Shown: one piece after another, positions 1 through 5,156 of the stretch
Layout of the letters: every line of letters starts with the position of its first letter
Numbering within the stretch: the stretch's first letter is position 1
Origin: Rhodobiaceae bacterium
GTDB taxonomy: Bacteria; Pseudomonadota; Alphaproteobacteria; Parvibaculales; Parvibaculaceae
Assembly: GCA_002746275.1 (NCBI GenBank)
Contig: NVWR01000001.1
Span: forward strand, 718,557-723,712
Length of the DNA stretch: 5,156 nt
Direction of reading: 5' to 3'
Program-made: the position numbers and the translations under genes
The notes under the pieces: model-generated
What the model saw: the letters and a program-made list of their open reading frames with translations, nothing else
The model's database searches: none
Told to the model about the DNA's origin: nothing

Positions 1-890
1 TGAGAAAGAACATCAAAAAGCCACCCCTTGGCAGATCGCAGTTTTGCTTCCGCTTCTGCGATGGCACCTTGTGTGTCCTGGCGTGCAGCCAAAGGCTTCA
101 CCGCCCCTTGCGGGGTTTTGGCTGATGCAAAGCCCACCAGTTCATCAATCGCGGCGCGGCCAATACCCAGAGCCACAGCACTCACCCCCGCTGCCAACAA
201 AGCAAAAACCGGGAAGGTATAGAGAGGCAGATCAAGTGGCTTATCCTCCACCAAAGAGATCGCATGGGACGCGGGAACATAGAGGTCCTTCATGGCAAAG
301 TCGGTACTGCCCGTGCCGCACAGTCCAGAGACATGCCAGGTATCGAGAAGCTCGATATCCTTTTGCGGCACCAGCATCATGCGCGAGACCGGCATGCCAT
401 TGGGCATCACTTTCGGCTTGCCGCCGTCCATCACCATGCAGCCGCCAGCCACCCAATTCGCATTGGGCGTACCTGAACCCCACTGCCACTCACCGCTCAC
501 CCGGTAGCCGTCTCCCTCCGGCACTGCTTTGCCTCGTGGCGCGAACACACCTGCAGTGATCACTTTCTTGTCGGAAGCAAAAACATCGCGCGCCACATCC
601 GGCGGCATATAGCCAGACAGCAGACCAGTGGTTGCTCCCACCATGACGCACCAGGCAGCAGAGGCATCTCCCTGCGCCAGCCGCTCAACCACCTGAAAAA
701 AGGTGGGTGGAGAAACCTCACCCCCGCCATAGGCATCCGCCACCAGCAGAGAGTAAAAGCCCGCTTCCGCAAACCGTTCCGCAATGTCAGACGGCAATTG
801 TCGAGATTGCTCTATCTCCTCATTGCGGGTCCGCAGAAACGGTACAAATTCATCGGCTTTAGCGAGCCACAATGCTCCGTCATTTTTCAA
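1..890 (-). CDS. Acyl-CoA dehydrogenase-family flavoprotein, C-terminus beyond the left edge
   Basis: An open frame runs from about 890 down through base 1 with no stop, giving 296 residues from the start chosen here; relatives are about 380-400 residues, so roughly the last 90 are missing. Visible parts in order are an N-terminal helical region (residues 1-105, with EAGFYSLLVADAYGGGE at 42-58), the middle beta domain (about 110-215, with VSGEWQWGSG at 131-140 and WHVSGLCGTGSTDF at 185-198), and the start of the C-terminal helical domain (from about 225). This arrangement fits FAD-dependent acyl-CoA dehydrogenases, and the C-terminal part resembles the branch that also contains flavin-dependent monooxygenases of the HsaA/DszC type. 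Dehydrogenase or FADH2-using oxygenase therefore cannot be decided; the segment that would carry the catalytic Glu of a true dehydrogenase lies outside. There is no in-frame ATG. I chose TTG at 890-888 because GGAG lies 9 nt upstream and the first residues (MKNDGALWLAKADEFVPFLR) suit the family. It is divergent from the CoA-transferase gene across 174 bp, suggesting a shared acyl-CoA pathway (inference). Confidence 0.85.
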   Translation of the reverse strand, partial: MKNDGALWLAKADEFVPFLRTRNEEIEQSRQLPSDIAERFAEAGFYSLLVADAYGGGEVSPPTFFQVVERLAQGDASAAWCVMVGATTGLLSGYMPPDVARDVFASDKKVITAGVFAPRGKAVPEGDGYRVSGEWQWGSGTPNANWVAGGCMVMDGGKPKVMPNGMPVSRMMLVPQKDIELLDTWHVSGLCGTGSTDFAMKDLYVPASHAISLVEDKPLDLPLYTFPVFALLAAGVSAVALGIGRAAIDELVGFASAKTPQGAVKPLAARQDTQGAIAEAEAKLRSAKGWLFDVLS

Positions 891-896
891 ACTAGT

Positions 897-903
897 CTTC
901 TCC
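897..903 (-). promoter_or_regulatory. Ribosome-binding site that decides a TTG start
   Basis: Read on the minus strand this is GGAGAAG, with 9 nt between GGAG and the TTG at 890-888. No ATG occurs in the dehydrogenase frame upstream of the conserved region. Other in-frame candidates (TTG at 872, 920 and 944, and GTG at 989) either would trim the N-terminal helix or add unlike residues, and none that I checked has an equally good purine-rich site. The call rests on sequence only. Confidence 0.55.
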
Positions 904-944
904 GCAGCTTTCAGCCTCAAATCGGCCAGACACCCATCCTGCAA

Positions 945-962
945 TCTACCATGGGGGGTAGA
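945..962. repeat. Perfect inverted repeat TCTACC-N6-GGTAGA, possible operator
   Basis: The arms are 945-950 and 957-962 with a 6-bp spacer. The repeat lies in the 174-bp gap between the divergent dehydrogenase and CoA-transferase genes, about 20 bp upstream of the TTGACA box of the latter and about 55 bp upstream of the dehydrogenase start. An 18-bp symmetric site in such a position could bind a dimeric regulator. No family (TetR, GntR, IclR or other) can be named from it, and no regulator gene is in the window. Confidence 0.35.
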
Positions 963-969
963 ACCGCAG

Positions 970-984
970 AAAAGGACACCTTTT
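970..984. repeat. Perfect inverted repeat AAAAGG-ACA-CCTTTT overlapping a -35 box
   Basis: The arms are 970-975 and 979-984 around a 3-bp centre. The right arm overlaps the first two bases of the TTGACA hexamer at 983-988, so a protein bound here would be placed to block or contact RNA polymerase at the CoA-transferase promoter. It is centred 23-24 bp from the neighbouring TCTACC/GGTAGA repeat, a little over two helical turns. It could also be chance, since 6-bp arms are short. Confidence 0.35.
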
Positions 985-1010
985 GACACTATGCCGGATT
1001 CGTGGATGAT
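983..1010 (+). promoter_or_regulatory. Candidate sigma70-type promoter for the CoA-transferase gene
   Basis: A perfect TTGACA (983-988) is followed after 16 bp by GATGAT (1005-1010), which matches TATAAT at four of six places. The predicted start of transcription near 1017 would leave a leader of about 48 nt before the ATG at 1065. The spacing is one short of the optimum and the -10 is imperfect, so this is moderate evidence. I saw only a weak match for the divergent dehydrogenase gene on the minus strand (TAGATT at 948-943, poor -35). Confidence 0.4.
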
Positions 1011-1064
1011 CCGCCGCCAACAGCAACTTAATAACGCGCGCAAACTTGCGCCGGGGGACATCAC

Positions 1065-2264
1065 ATGCTCAAGGGCATTCGCGTCATCGAAATGGCAACA
1101 TATATCGCAGCGCCCGGCGCTGGCGGCATCATGGCTGACTGGGGAGCCGACGTTGTTAAGGTCGAGCCTCTGCACGGCTGTCCCATGCGCCAGTTTCTCT
1201 CCAACATCGCCGCAGAAGGCCTGGCCGGAAATCCTGTTTTCACAATCGACAATCGCGGAAAAAAAGGTGTCGCGCTCGACACAGGAAAACCCGAAGGTGT
1301 CGCCGCCCTGAAAAAACTTGTGGCGGGCGCAGATGTTTTTCTAACCAACGTGCGACCCGGAGGGCTGGAACGGGCGGGCCTTGATTATGAGAGCCTGAAA
1401 GCCGTGAACCCCAAGCTCATTTATGCCAGCGTCACCGGCTACGGACTGACCGGCCCCGATCGCGACAAGCCCGGTTTTGATGTGGCTGCCTTTTACGCAC
1501 GCTCGGGTATTGGCCGCATGGCCACACCCAAGGGACAGGAGCCTGCTCCTCTGCGCATGGCCAACGGCGACCACACCACCGCCATGGCAACAGTGTCGGG
1601 CATCCTTGCCGCCATCATCGAGCGGGCCCGCACCGGCAAAGGTCGTTTGGTCGAAGCCTCCCTGCTCCGCACGGGCATCTATGCGGGTGGGTCCGACATG
1701 TCGATCCAACTTATGTACGGCAAGCTGGCCTCATCAAAAACCCGCCACGAAGCCATCAACCCGATTTCCAATTTCTTCCTGACCAAGGACGATCACTGGA
1801 TCGCTCTCGTACCCCGTCAGGGTCAGAAAGACTGGGCGGGCGTCTGCCGCGTGGTGGGGCATCCCGACCTGATCGAAGATGAGCGGTTCGTGAGCCCCAA
1901 AGCAAGACGCACTCATGCGGCCGCGCTGGTGGACATTCTCGATGCCGCGTTCCGCGAACATGATCTTGATTACTGGCGCGAACGCCTTGATGCAGAAGAC
2001 CAGATTTGGTCTCCCATGCAGCACCCTTCCGAAGTGGTCGCCGACGCGCAGGCAGAAGCCGCTGGCGCATTTGTGGATATTGCAGGACCGGATGGCAAAC
2101 CAGCTTTTCGTTCTCCCGCCTCTCCCATCCGGTTTTCAGACGTTGAAGACGGGATCAAACAACCCGCCCCCGAACTAGGCGAGCACACAGAAGACGTGTT
2201 GAAGGCCGCGGGTATTACGGATGAGGAATGGGCGGCGTTGAAAGCCTCAGGCGCTGTCGCCTGA
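1065..2264 (+). CDS. CaiB/BaiF (family III) CoA-transferase
   Basis: This 399-residue protein is of full family length. Family III enzymes move CoA from one acyl-CoA to a free carboxylic acid through an aspartyl-CoA thioester and act in the cytoplasm, usually as dimers of interlaced rings. The N-terminal half shows LKGIRVIEMA (2-11), MADWGADVVKVEP (23-35), NRGKKGVALD (63-72), NVRPGGLERAGLDY (95-108) and the stretch from NPKLIYASVTGYGLTGP (115-131) into PGFD. ANGDHTTAM (166-174) places the catalytic Asp at 169, the same number as in formyl-CoA transferase. The C-terminal half ends in the usual PELGEHTEDVLKAAG pattern. It lacks the Gly-rich loop of formyl-CoA transferase, and the N-terminal Gln of that enzyme appears to be Ile14, so it is not an oxalate enzyme by eye; the substrate is unknown. 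GGGGGA at 1053-1058 sits 6 nt before the ATG. The divergent partner is an acyl-CoA dehydrogenase-like gene, which suggests joint acid activation and oxidation. Confidence 0.93.
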   Translation: MLKGIRVIEMATYIAAPGAGGIMADWGADVVKVEPLHGCPMRQFLSNIAAEGLAGNPVFTIDNRGKKGVALDTGKPEGVAALKKLVAGADVFLTNVRPGGLERAGLDYESLKAVNPKLIYASVTGYGLTGPDRDKPGFDVAAFYARSGIGRMATPKGQEPAPLRMANGDHTTAMATVSGILAAIIERARTGKGRLVEASLLRTGIYAGGSDMSIQLMYGKLASSKTRHEAINPISNFFLTKDDHWIALVPRQGQKDWAGVCRVVGHPDLIEDERFVSPKARRTHAAALVDILDAAFREHDLDYWRERLDAEDQIWSPMQHPSEVVADAQAEAAGAFVDIAGPDGKPAFRSPASPIRFSDVEDGIKQPAPELGEHTEDVLKAAGITDEEWAALKASGAVA

Positions 2265-2269
2265 CGTCA
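2262..2269. other. Convergent junction: both stop codons inside the palindrome TGACGTCA
   Basis: The plus-strand CoA-transferase stops at TGA 2262-2264 and the minus-strand SLT gene stops at TGA 2269-2267, so only CG (2265-2266) separates them and the two stops form one perfect 8-bp palindrome. There is no space for a separate terminator; transcripts must end inside the opposite gene or overlap as antisense. I saw no hairpin with a T-run nearby. Confidence 0.8.
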
Positions 2270-3130
2270 AGACGCGCGAGCACGAAGGTCGTCGAACTCA
2301 CGGTCCCGATTATAGGCTGAACCGGCTTCCTCATCGTCGTTTGCCCGAGCTGGCGCCTCAAGAGACGCCAGAATACTCACGACCACCGGGCTGAGCTCCA
2401 TAATGGGTCGTGAATACCCGCTTGCCACCTGGACCCGAACGGGCGCCATGTGGCGCGGCGTTGGAGGTGTAATTTCATCCCCCGGAAGAGCCGGTGATGC
2501 GGTGCGCGGTGAATCGCTGTGCTTGGCCATCAGGTCCCGGTAGACCTCGCGCATGGCTTTAGGACGTCCTGCCTCATCGTAGAAAATCGGCTTGTTGGCA
2601 GCCGCCGCATTGGGAAACAAATCCGCAGCCTGACGCCCTGGTGCCACTTCAGTTGCTTGGATAAAATTGATCGCCCCACTCGTTCCCAAAAAATGGGACA
2701 TGTAAAGTTCACCATTGCTCACATCTCGGCCAAGTTCCGATGTCATCCGGGTCTCAGCCCCCCGCGTCAGGGCCCCTGCCATCAATGCCGCGCTGATGGG
2801 GTTGTATCGCTCGGCAAGAATTTCCTCTTTCAGTGCCGGGTCGGTAACAAAGTGCCGCCCGTCTGCCCGGGTCTCAATCGCCTGCGCATAGTCGCCCAAG
2901 CCAAAGTCAGCCCCGTTCCGCTTCACGGTGTCGAGCCACGTTTGGTCAATAAACTGGAACAGGCCGGCAGCGCTCGAAGTCCTTGCTTTTGCTAGGTTTT
3001 CAAGCCCGGATTCGCGCTGAGCCGTCTGCATCAGATAGTCGAAATCGACCCCTGTTGCCTCGCTCGCGCGCGCCACAGCCCGGGTTACCTCCCGGGGCGA
3101 AGCGGCAATTTCCATCGAAATAGTCGTCAT
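2267..3130 (-). CDS. Lysozyme-like SLT-domain (lytic transglycosylase-type) protein
   Basis: The 287-residue product has an SLT-type fold at its N-terminal end. TGVDFDYLMQTAQRESGL (26-43) contains the catalytic Glu40 in the ES motif, and SSAAGLFQFIDQTWL (52-66) is the matching GLFQF motif; GELYMSHFLG lies further on. Such domains cleave the MurNAc-GlcNAc bond of peptidoglycan, leaving anhydro-MurNAc. The catalytic core reaches to about 200, then residues 203-287 form a Pro-rich, probably disordered stretch with one short hydrophobic helix (MELSPVVVSILASLEAP) and an acidic, Arg-rich end. No signal peptide is seen: the N-terminus is MTTISMEIAASPREV. The start at 3130 has GGAG 9 nt upstream; an in-frame ATG at 3244 would add 38 residues unlike a leader and would run back toward the next gene. 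Similar leaderless proteins are common in Alphaproteobacteria. Whether it acts in the cell wall, a flagellar or secretion machine, or elsewhere is not visible here. Confidence 0.85.
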   Translation of the reverse strand: MTTISMEIAASPREVTRAVARASEATGVDFDYLMQTAQRESGLENLAKARTSSAAGLFQFIDQTWLDTVKRNGADFGLGDYAQAIETRADGRHFVTDPALKEEILAERYNPISAALMAGALTRGAETRMTSELGRDVSNGELYMSHFLGTSGAINFIQATEVAPGRQAADLFPNAAAANKPIFYDEAGRPKAMREVYRDLMAKHSDSPRTASPALPGDEITPPTPRHMAPVRVQVASGYSRPIMELSPVVVSILASLEAPARANDDEEAGSAYNRDREFDDLRARAS

Positions 3131-3256
3131 GTCTCTCTTCTCCCACCCCAGAGGTTCGCAAGCTCTGTGCCAGACCCAAGACGCCGTCCTCTCGAAAGTT
3201 TGCGGAAGTAAAACGGGCGCGACGCTTGCCATAACCCGCCCCAACCTTGAAGCTCT

Positions 3257-3273
3257 CTCCGTTCAAAGCGGAG
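3257..3273. repeat. Short inverted repeat CTCCG-N7-CGGAG ahead of the transporter gene
   Basis: The arms are 3257-3261 and 3269-3273, ending 23 bp before the transporter ATG in the 166-bp divergent gap (3131-3296). It overlaps a second weak symmetry, TTGAA-N10-TTCAA (3247-3251 and 3262-3266). It may be an operator, or a small hairpin in the transporter mRNA leader. The rest of this gap showed no convincing promoter to me: TTGCCA at 3226-3231 lacks a matching -10. Confidence 0.25.
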
Positions 3274-3296
3274 CAATATTTGGGGGGAAACCAAGA

Positions 3297-4676
3297 ATGG
3301 CTGAAACGACGAGCAATGCCCACGAGAAGCCTTATCCAAATCCCATCTACGCGTGGTACGTCGTCGCCGTTCTCGTTCTCGCCTACACTTTTTCCTTTAT
3401 CGATCGCCAGATATTGAGCTTGCTCGTGCAGCCCATGAAACGGGATCTGGGCATCTCGGATTTCGAAATGAGCCTGTTGCAAGGGTTCGCCTTCGCCATT
3501 TTCTACACCATCGTCGGATTGCCCATCGGTCGCATGGTGGACAGCAAAAACCGGGTCAAGATCATCTCCATCGGCATTCTTGTTTGGAGCATCATGACGG
3601 CGCTGTGCGGAACAGCACGCTCCTATTGGCAGCTTTTCATCTATCGGATGGGGGTCGGTGTTGGTGAAGCCGCCCTGTCGCCAGCCGCCTATTCCATGCT
3701 GGCCGACTATTTCAGACCTGAGCGAATGGGCTTTGCGCTCGGCGTCTATGGCATGGGCGTTTACATCGGTGCGGGCCTGGCCCTCATCATCGGCGCCCAG
3801 GTGATTTCGGTCGTTGGGGCGGAAGGCACGACCCTTCTGCCGATCATCGGTGAAATTTTCCCCTGGCAAGTGGTGTTTCTGGCCGTCGGTCTGCCGGGCT
3901 TGCTAATCGCCTTGTGGGTGAAAACCATCAAAGAGCCCACACGGCGTGGCCACATGCGCACACAAACCAGCGCGGACGGAAAAGAAGAACATGCGCCCCT
4001 ACCGCTGGGTGAAGTTGTCGCTTTCATGTGGTCTAATCGGCGGACACTCATTTCCCACAATATCTGCAATGCACTGGCAGCCATGATGGCCTACGGCGTT
4101 GCGGCCTGGGTACCGACCTTCCTTCTGCGCACCCACGGCTGGTCGATCGTCGATGCCGGTGTCTATTACGGTGCCACCATCATGGTCTTTGGCACGGCGG
4201 GCGTCGTTGCCGGAGGCTGGGCAGGCGACAAGGCAATCGCCATGGGCCGCGAAAATGGTCGCTTGTTAGTCATGGTCGTGGGGTCCTTTGCGGTAGCCCC
4301 CTTCGCCCTCCTGTACCCCCTGGTCGACAACATCACGCTGGTCTTCGTCCTGTTGGCCGGCAGTACCTTTTTCTCGACATTTGCCATGGCCCCCGGCGCA
4401 GCGGCCATCCAAGAACTGATGCCCAATCAGATGAGAGGGTTTGCGTCCGCAGTCCTCATTTTTGTCATCAACATGATCGGTCTGGGACTGGGCCCGTCTG
4501 CCGTCGCCGGGATGACTGACTTCTACTATGGCGACGAAATGATGCTGCGATATTCATTGGCCTATCTGCCCGCAATCATCCTGGTGGCGGGTGGCTTCAT
4601 CGGCATGGCGGGGCTCAAGCCATACACAGAAAGCCGCCGCCGCGTCGCCGAATGGATAAGCGTCAACGAAGGTTAG
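3297..4676 (+). CDS. Major facilitator superfamily transporter, spinster-like group
   Basis: This 459-residue inner-membrane protein has about 12 hydrophobic helices, near residues 18-40, 57-78, 88-107, 112-134, 142-170, 190-208, 252-277, 286-308, 323-343, 346-366, 381-403 and 419-440, with a hydrophilic cytoplasmic loop at about 209-250. Group features are FIDRQ (34-38) in helix 1, a motif A-type loop GRMVDSKNR (78-86) between helices 2 and 3, and YRMGVGVGEAALSPAAYSM (116-134) in helix 4 with Arg117 and Glu124. A degenerate second motif A, GGWAGDK (306-312), follows helix 8. Bacterial members are secondary carriers, likely proton-coupled; substrates are mostly unknown, and eukaryotic relatives carry lysophospholipids or sphingosine phosphate. 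I chose the ATG at 3297 because it follows TGGGGGGAAA and places a short polar tail before helix 1. The frame is open to an ATG at 3129, which would add 56 residues overlapping the SLT start, and is unlikely. A link to the nearby CoA enzymes is inference only. Confidence 0.92.
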   Translation: MAETTSNAHEKPYPNPIYAWYVVAVLVLAYTFSFIDRQILSLLVQPMKRDLGISDFEMSLLQGFAFAIFYTIVGLPIGRMVDSKNRVKIISIGILVWSIMTALCGTARSYWQLFIYRMGVGVGEAALSPAAYSMLADYFRPERMGFALGVYGMGVYIGAGLALIIGAQVISVVGAEGTTLLPIIGEIFPWQVVFLAVGLPGLLIALWVKTIKEPTRRGHMRTQTSADGKEEHAPLPLGEVVAFMWSNRRTLISHNICNALAAMMAYGVAAWVPTFLLRTHGWSIVDAGVYYGATIMVFGTAGVVAGGWAGDKAIAMGRENGRLLVMVVGSFAVAPFALLYPLVDNITLVFVLLAGSTFFSTFAMAPGAAAIQELMPNQMRGFASAVLIFVINMIGLGLGPSAVAGMTDFYYGDEMMLRYSLAYLPAIILVAGGFIGMAGLKPYTESRRRVAEWISVNEG

Positions 4677-4734
4677 TTAGGGAGCAATTTCAATTGGTTA
4701 CAGGTGGCTGTTGAGAGTGCGAAATGGACGATTT

Positions 4735-4749
4735 TCATCCTGTGGATGA
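4735..4749. terminator. Weak hairpin TCATCC-TGT-GGATGA in a convergent gap
   Basis: The arms at 4735-4740 and 4744-4749 pair perfectly over a 3-nt loop in the 114-bp gap between the transporter stop and the end of the receiver gene. A second small symmetry, CAATT-TC-AATTG, lies at 4685-4696. Neither is GC-rich nor followed by a clear T-run on either strand, so intrinsic termination is doubtful; Rho-dependent ending is the alternative. The transporter stop TAG is followed at once by an out-of-frame TAG (4678-4680). Confidence 0.2.
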
Positions 4750-4790
4750 TTCCAAATTCAGACTCATTTTCAAGCACTTGCCGCTGCTTC

Positions 4791-5156
4791 TTAGCGCCAA
4801 TCTGAGATCTGAACGACAACACCGCTCGCGTCGGAAGAAGGCCCTTTACGAGGGGCCAGAGACCACCCATCAGATTGACCAACAGCCATTCGTTCAGCCC
4901 CTGAGATTTGGCGGAGTTTCTGCGCGAGGGACGCGTCATCGAGCGGTCTGCGCAGATAATCATCGGCCCCTGCGACCATCGCCTGATCAATGGCGGATGC
5001 ATCCAGGTCGCGCCCGGTGAGCAAGATTGTGCCGCTGCCACCCCCCAACCCATAGCGAAGCGATACAATCAACGCGCCGATACTGTTCTCAGCGAGAGAA
5101 ATATCCACCAATGTGAGGGCCGGGTTGAAGCGTCGGTGTGCCTTGCGCAAACCATC
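4791..5156 (-). CDS. Stand-alone response-regulator receiver domain, N-terminus beyond the right edge
   Basis: The last 122 codons of the gene are present; the frame stays open to base 5156, reading DGLRKAHRRF at the edge, so the first roughly 40 residues, including the acidic pair that binds magnesium, lie outside. A TTG at 5150 is not a likely start. LTLVDISL carries the phosphoacceptor Asp (codon 5105-5103), TILLTGRD carries the conserved switch Thr (5018-5016), and GADDYLRRPLDDASL is the family's last strand and helix. The residue normally Lys before Pro is Arg here (codon 4949-4947, AGA). After the receiver come only about 40 further residues (from SGAERMAV to the TAA), with no helix-turn-helix or enzyme domain, so the output is probably through protein contact, like CheY or DivK. 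No histidine kinase is in view. It converges with the transporter gene and shares no promoter with it. Confidence 0.85.
   Translation of the reverse strand, partial: DGLRKAHRRFNPALTLVDISLAENSIGALIVSLRYGLGGGSGTILLTGRDLDASAIDQAMVAGADDYLRRPLDDASLAQKLRQISGAERMAVGQSDGWSLAPRKGPSSDASGVVVQISDWR

Noticed and set aside
44..559. Plus-strand open frame of 171 codons opposite the dehydrogenase gene
   Set aside because: Low-complexity Pro/Arg/Ser-rich translation with no family pattern; the minus strand encodes a clear conserved flavoprotein over the same bases.
784..1311. Plus-strand open frame of 175 codons across the divergent gap
   Set aside because: It overlaps the start of the CoA-transferase in another frame and the dehydrogenase N-terminus on the other strand, and its translation has no recognisable feature.
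2255..2290. Possible intrinsic terminator at the first convergent junction
   Set aside because: Only the 8-bp stop-codon palindrome is present; there is no GC stem with a T-run.
3000..3869. Minus-strand open frame of 289 codons across the SLT gene start and the transporter
   Set aside because: The composition is rich in His, Asp, Gly and Arg, as expected for antisense of a membrane-protein gene; both overlapping genes are well supported.
4724..5020. Plus-strand open frame of 98 codons after the transporter
   Set aside because: Most of it is antisense to the receiver gene, whose motifs are clear; the first 22 codons in the gap have no good ribosome-binding site and no known pattern.
4673..5068. 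Minus-strand open frame of 131 codons in a second frame of the receiver region
   Set aside because: It overlaps the receiver in another frame, has no conserved motif, and ends against the transporter stop.
1..5156. tRNA, rRNA, riboswitch, CRISPR array, insertion sequence or attachment site
   Set aside because: No cloverleaf, conserved rRNA, spaced direct repeats, terminal inverted repeats with a transposase, or integrase was seen by reading both strands.

Overview
The window looks like ordinary chromosomal DNA from an alphaproteobacterium: moderately GC-rich, tightly packed, with Sphingomonadales/Parvibaculum-like versions of several protein families. The lineage is inferred from how the proteins look (a spinster-type MFS carrier, a family III CoA-transferase beside an acyl-CoA dehydrogenase, and a short leaderless SLT-domain protein). 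No rRNA, tRNA, insertion sequence, integrase, CRISPR array or phage gene is visible.

Five protein genes fill almost all of the DNA, and every gene lies on the opposite strand from its neighbours. (1) 1-890, minus: an acyl-CoA dehydrogenase-family flavoprotein, cut by the left edge; it has no in-frame ATG and probably starts at a TTG behind a GGAG ribosome-binding site. (2) 1065-2264, plus: a CaiB/BaiF (family III) CoA-transferase with its catalytic Asp169. (3) 2267-3130, minus: a lysozyme-like/SLT lytic transglycosylase-type protein with the catalytic Glu40 in a RESG motif and no visible signal peptide. (4) 3297-4676, plus: a 12-helix major facilitator transporter of the spinster-like group. 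(5) 4791-5156, minus: the C-terminal two thirds of a stand-alone response-regulator receiver domain, cut by the right edge, with the usual conserved Lys replaced by Arg.

The two divergent gaps (891-1064 and 3131-3296) are the places where control can sit. The first holds a good sigma70-like promoter for the CoA-transferase (perfect TTGACA) and two perfect 6-bp-arm inverted repeats, one touching the -35 box. The second holds one short inverted repeat just ahead of the transporter and no convincing promoter. The two convergent junctions are a 2-bp gap (2265-2266) inside a TGACGTCA palindrome, and a 114-bp gap (4677-4790) with one weak hairpin.

The dehydrogenase-like enzyme and the CoA-transferase plausibly belong to one catabolic function: one activates an acid by CoA transfer, the other oxidises the acyl-CoA, and both could be controlled from their shared gap. 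The transporter two genes away could import a related lipid-like or organic acid substrate, but nothing in the sequence proves this. The SLT protein and the receiver have no evident functional tie to the metabolic genes. I found no convincing new biological system here; the items worth a second look are the TTG start, the paired inverted repeats, the leaderless SLT protein and the Lys-to-Arg receiver.
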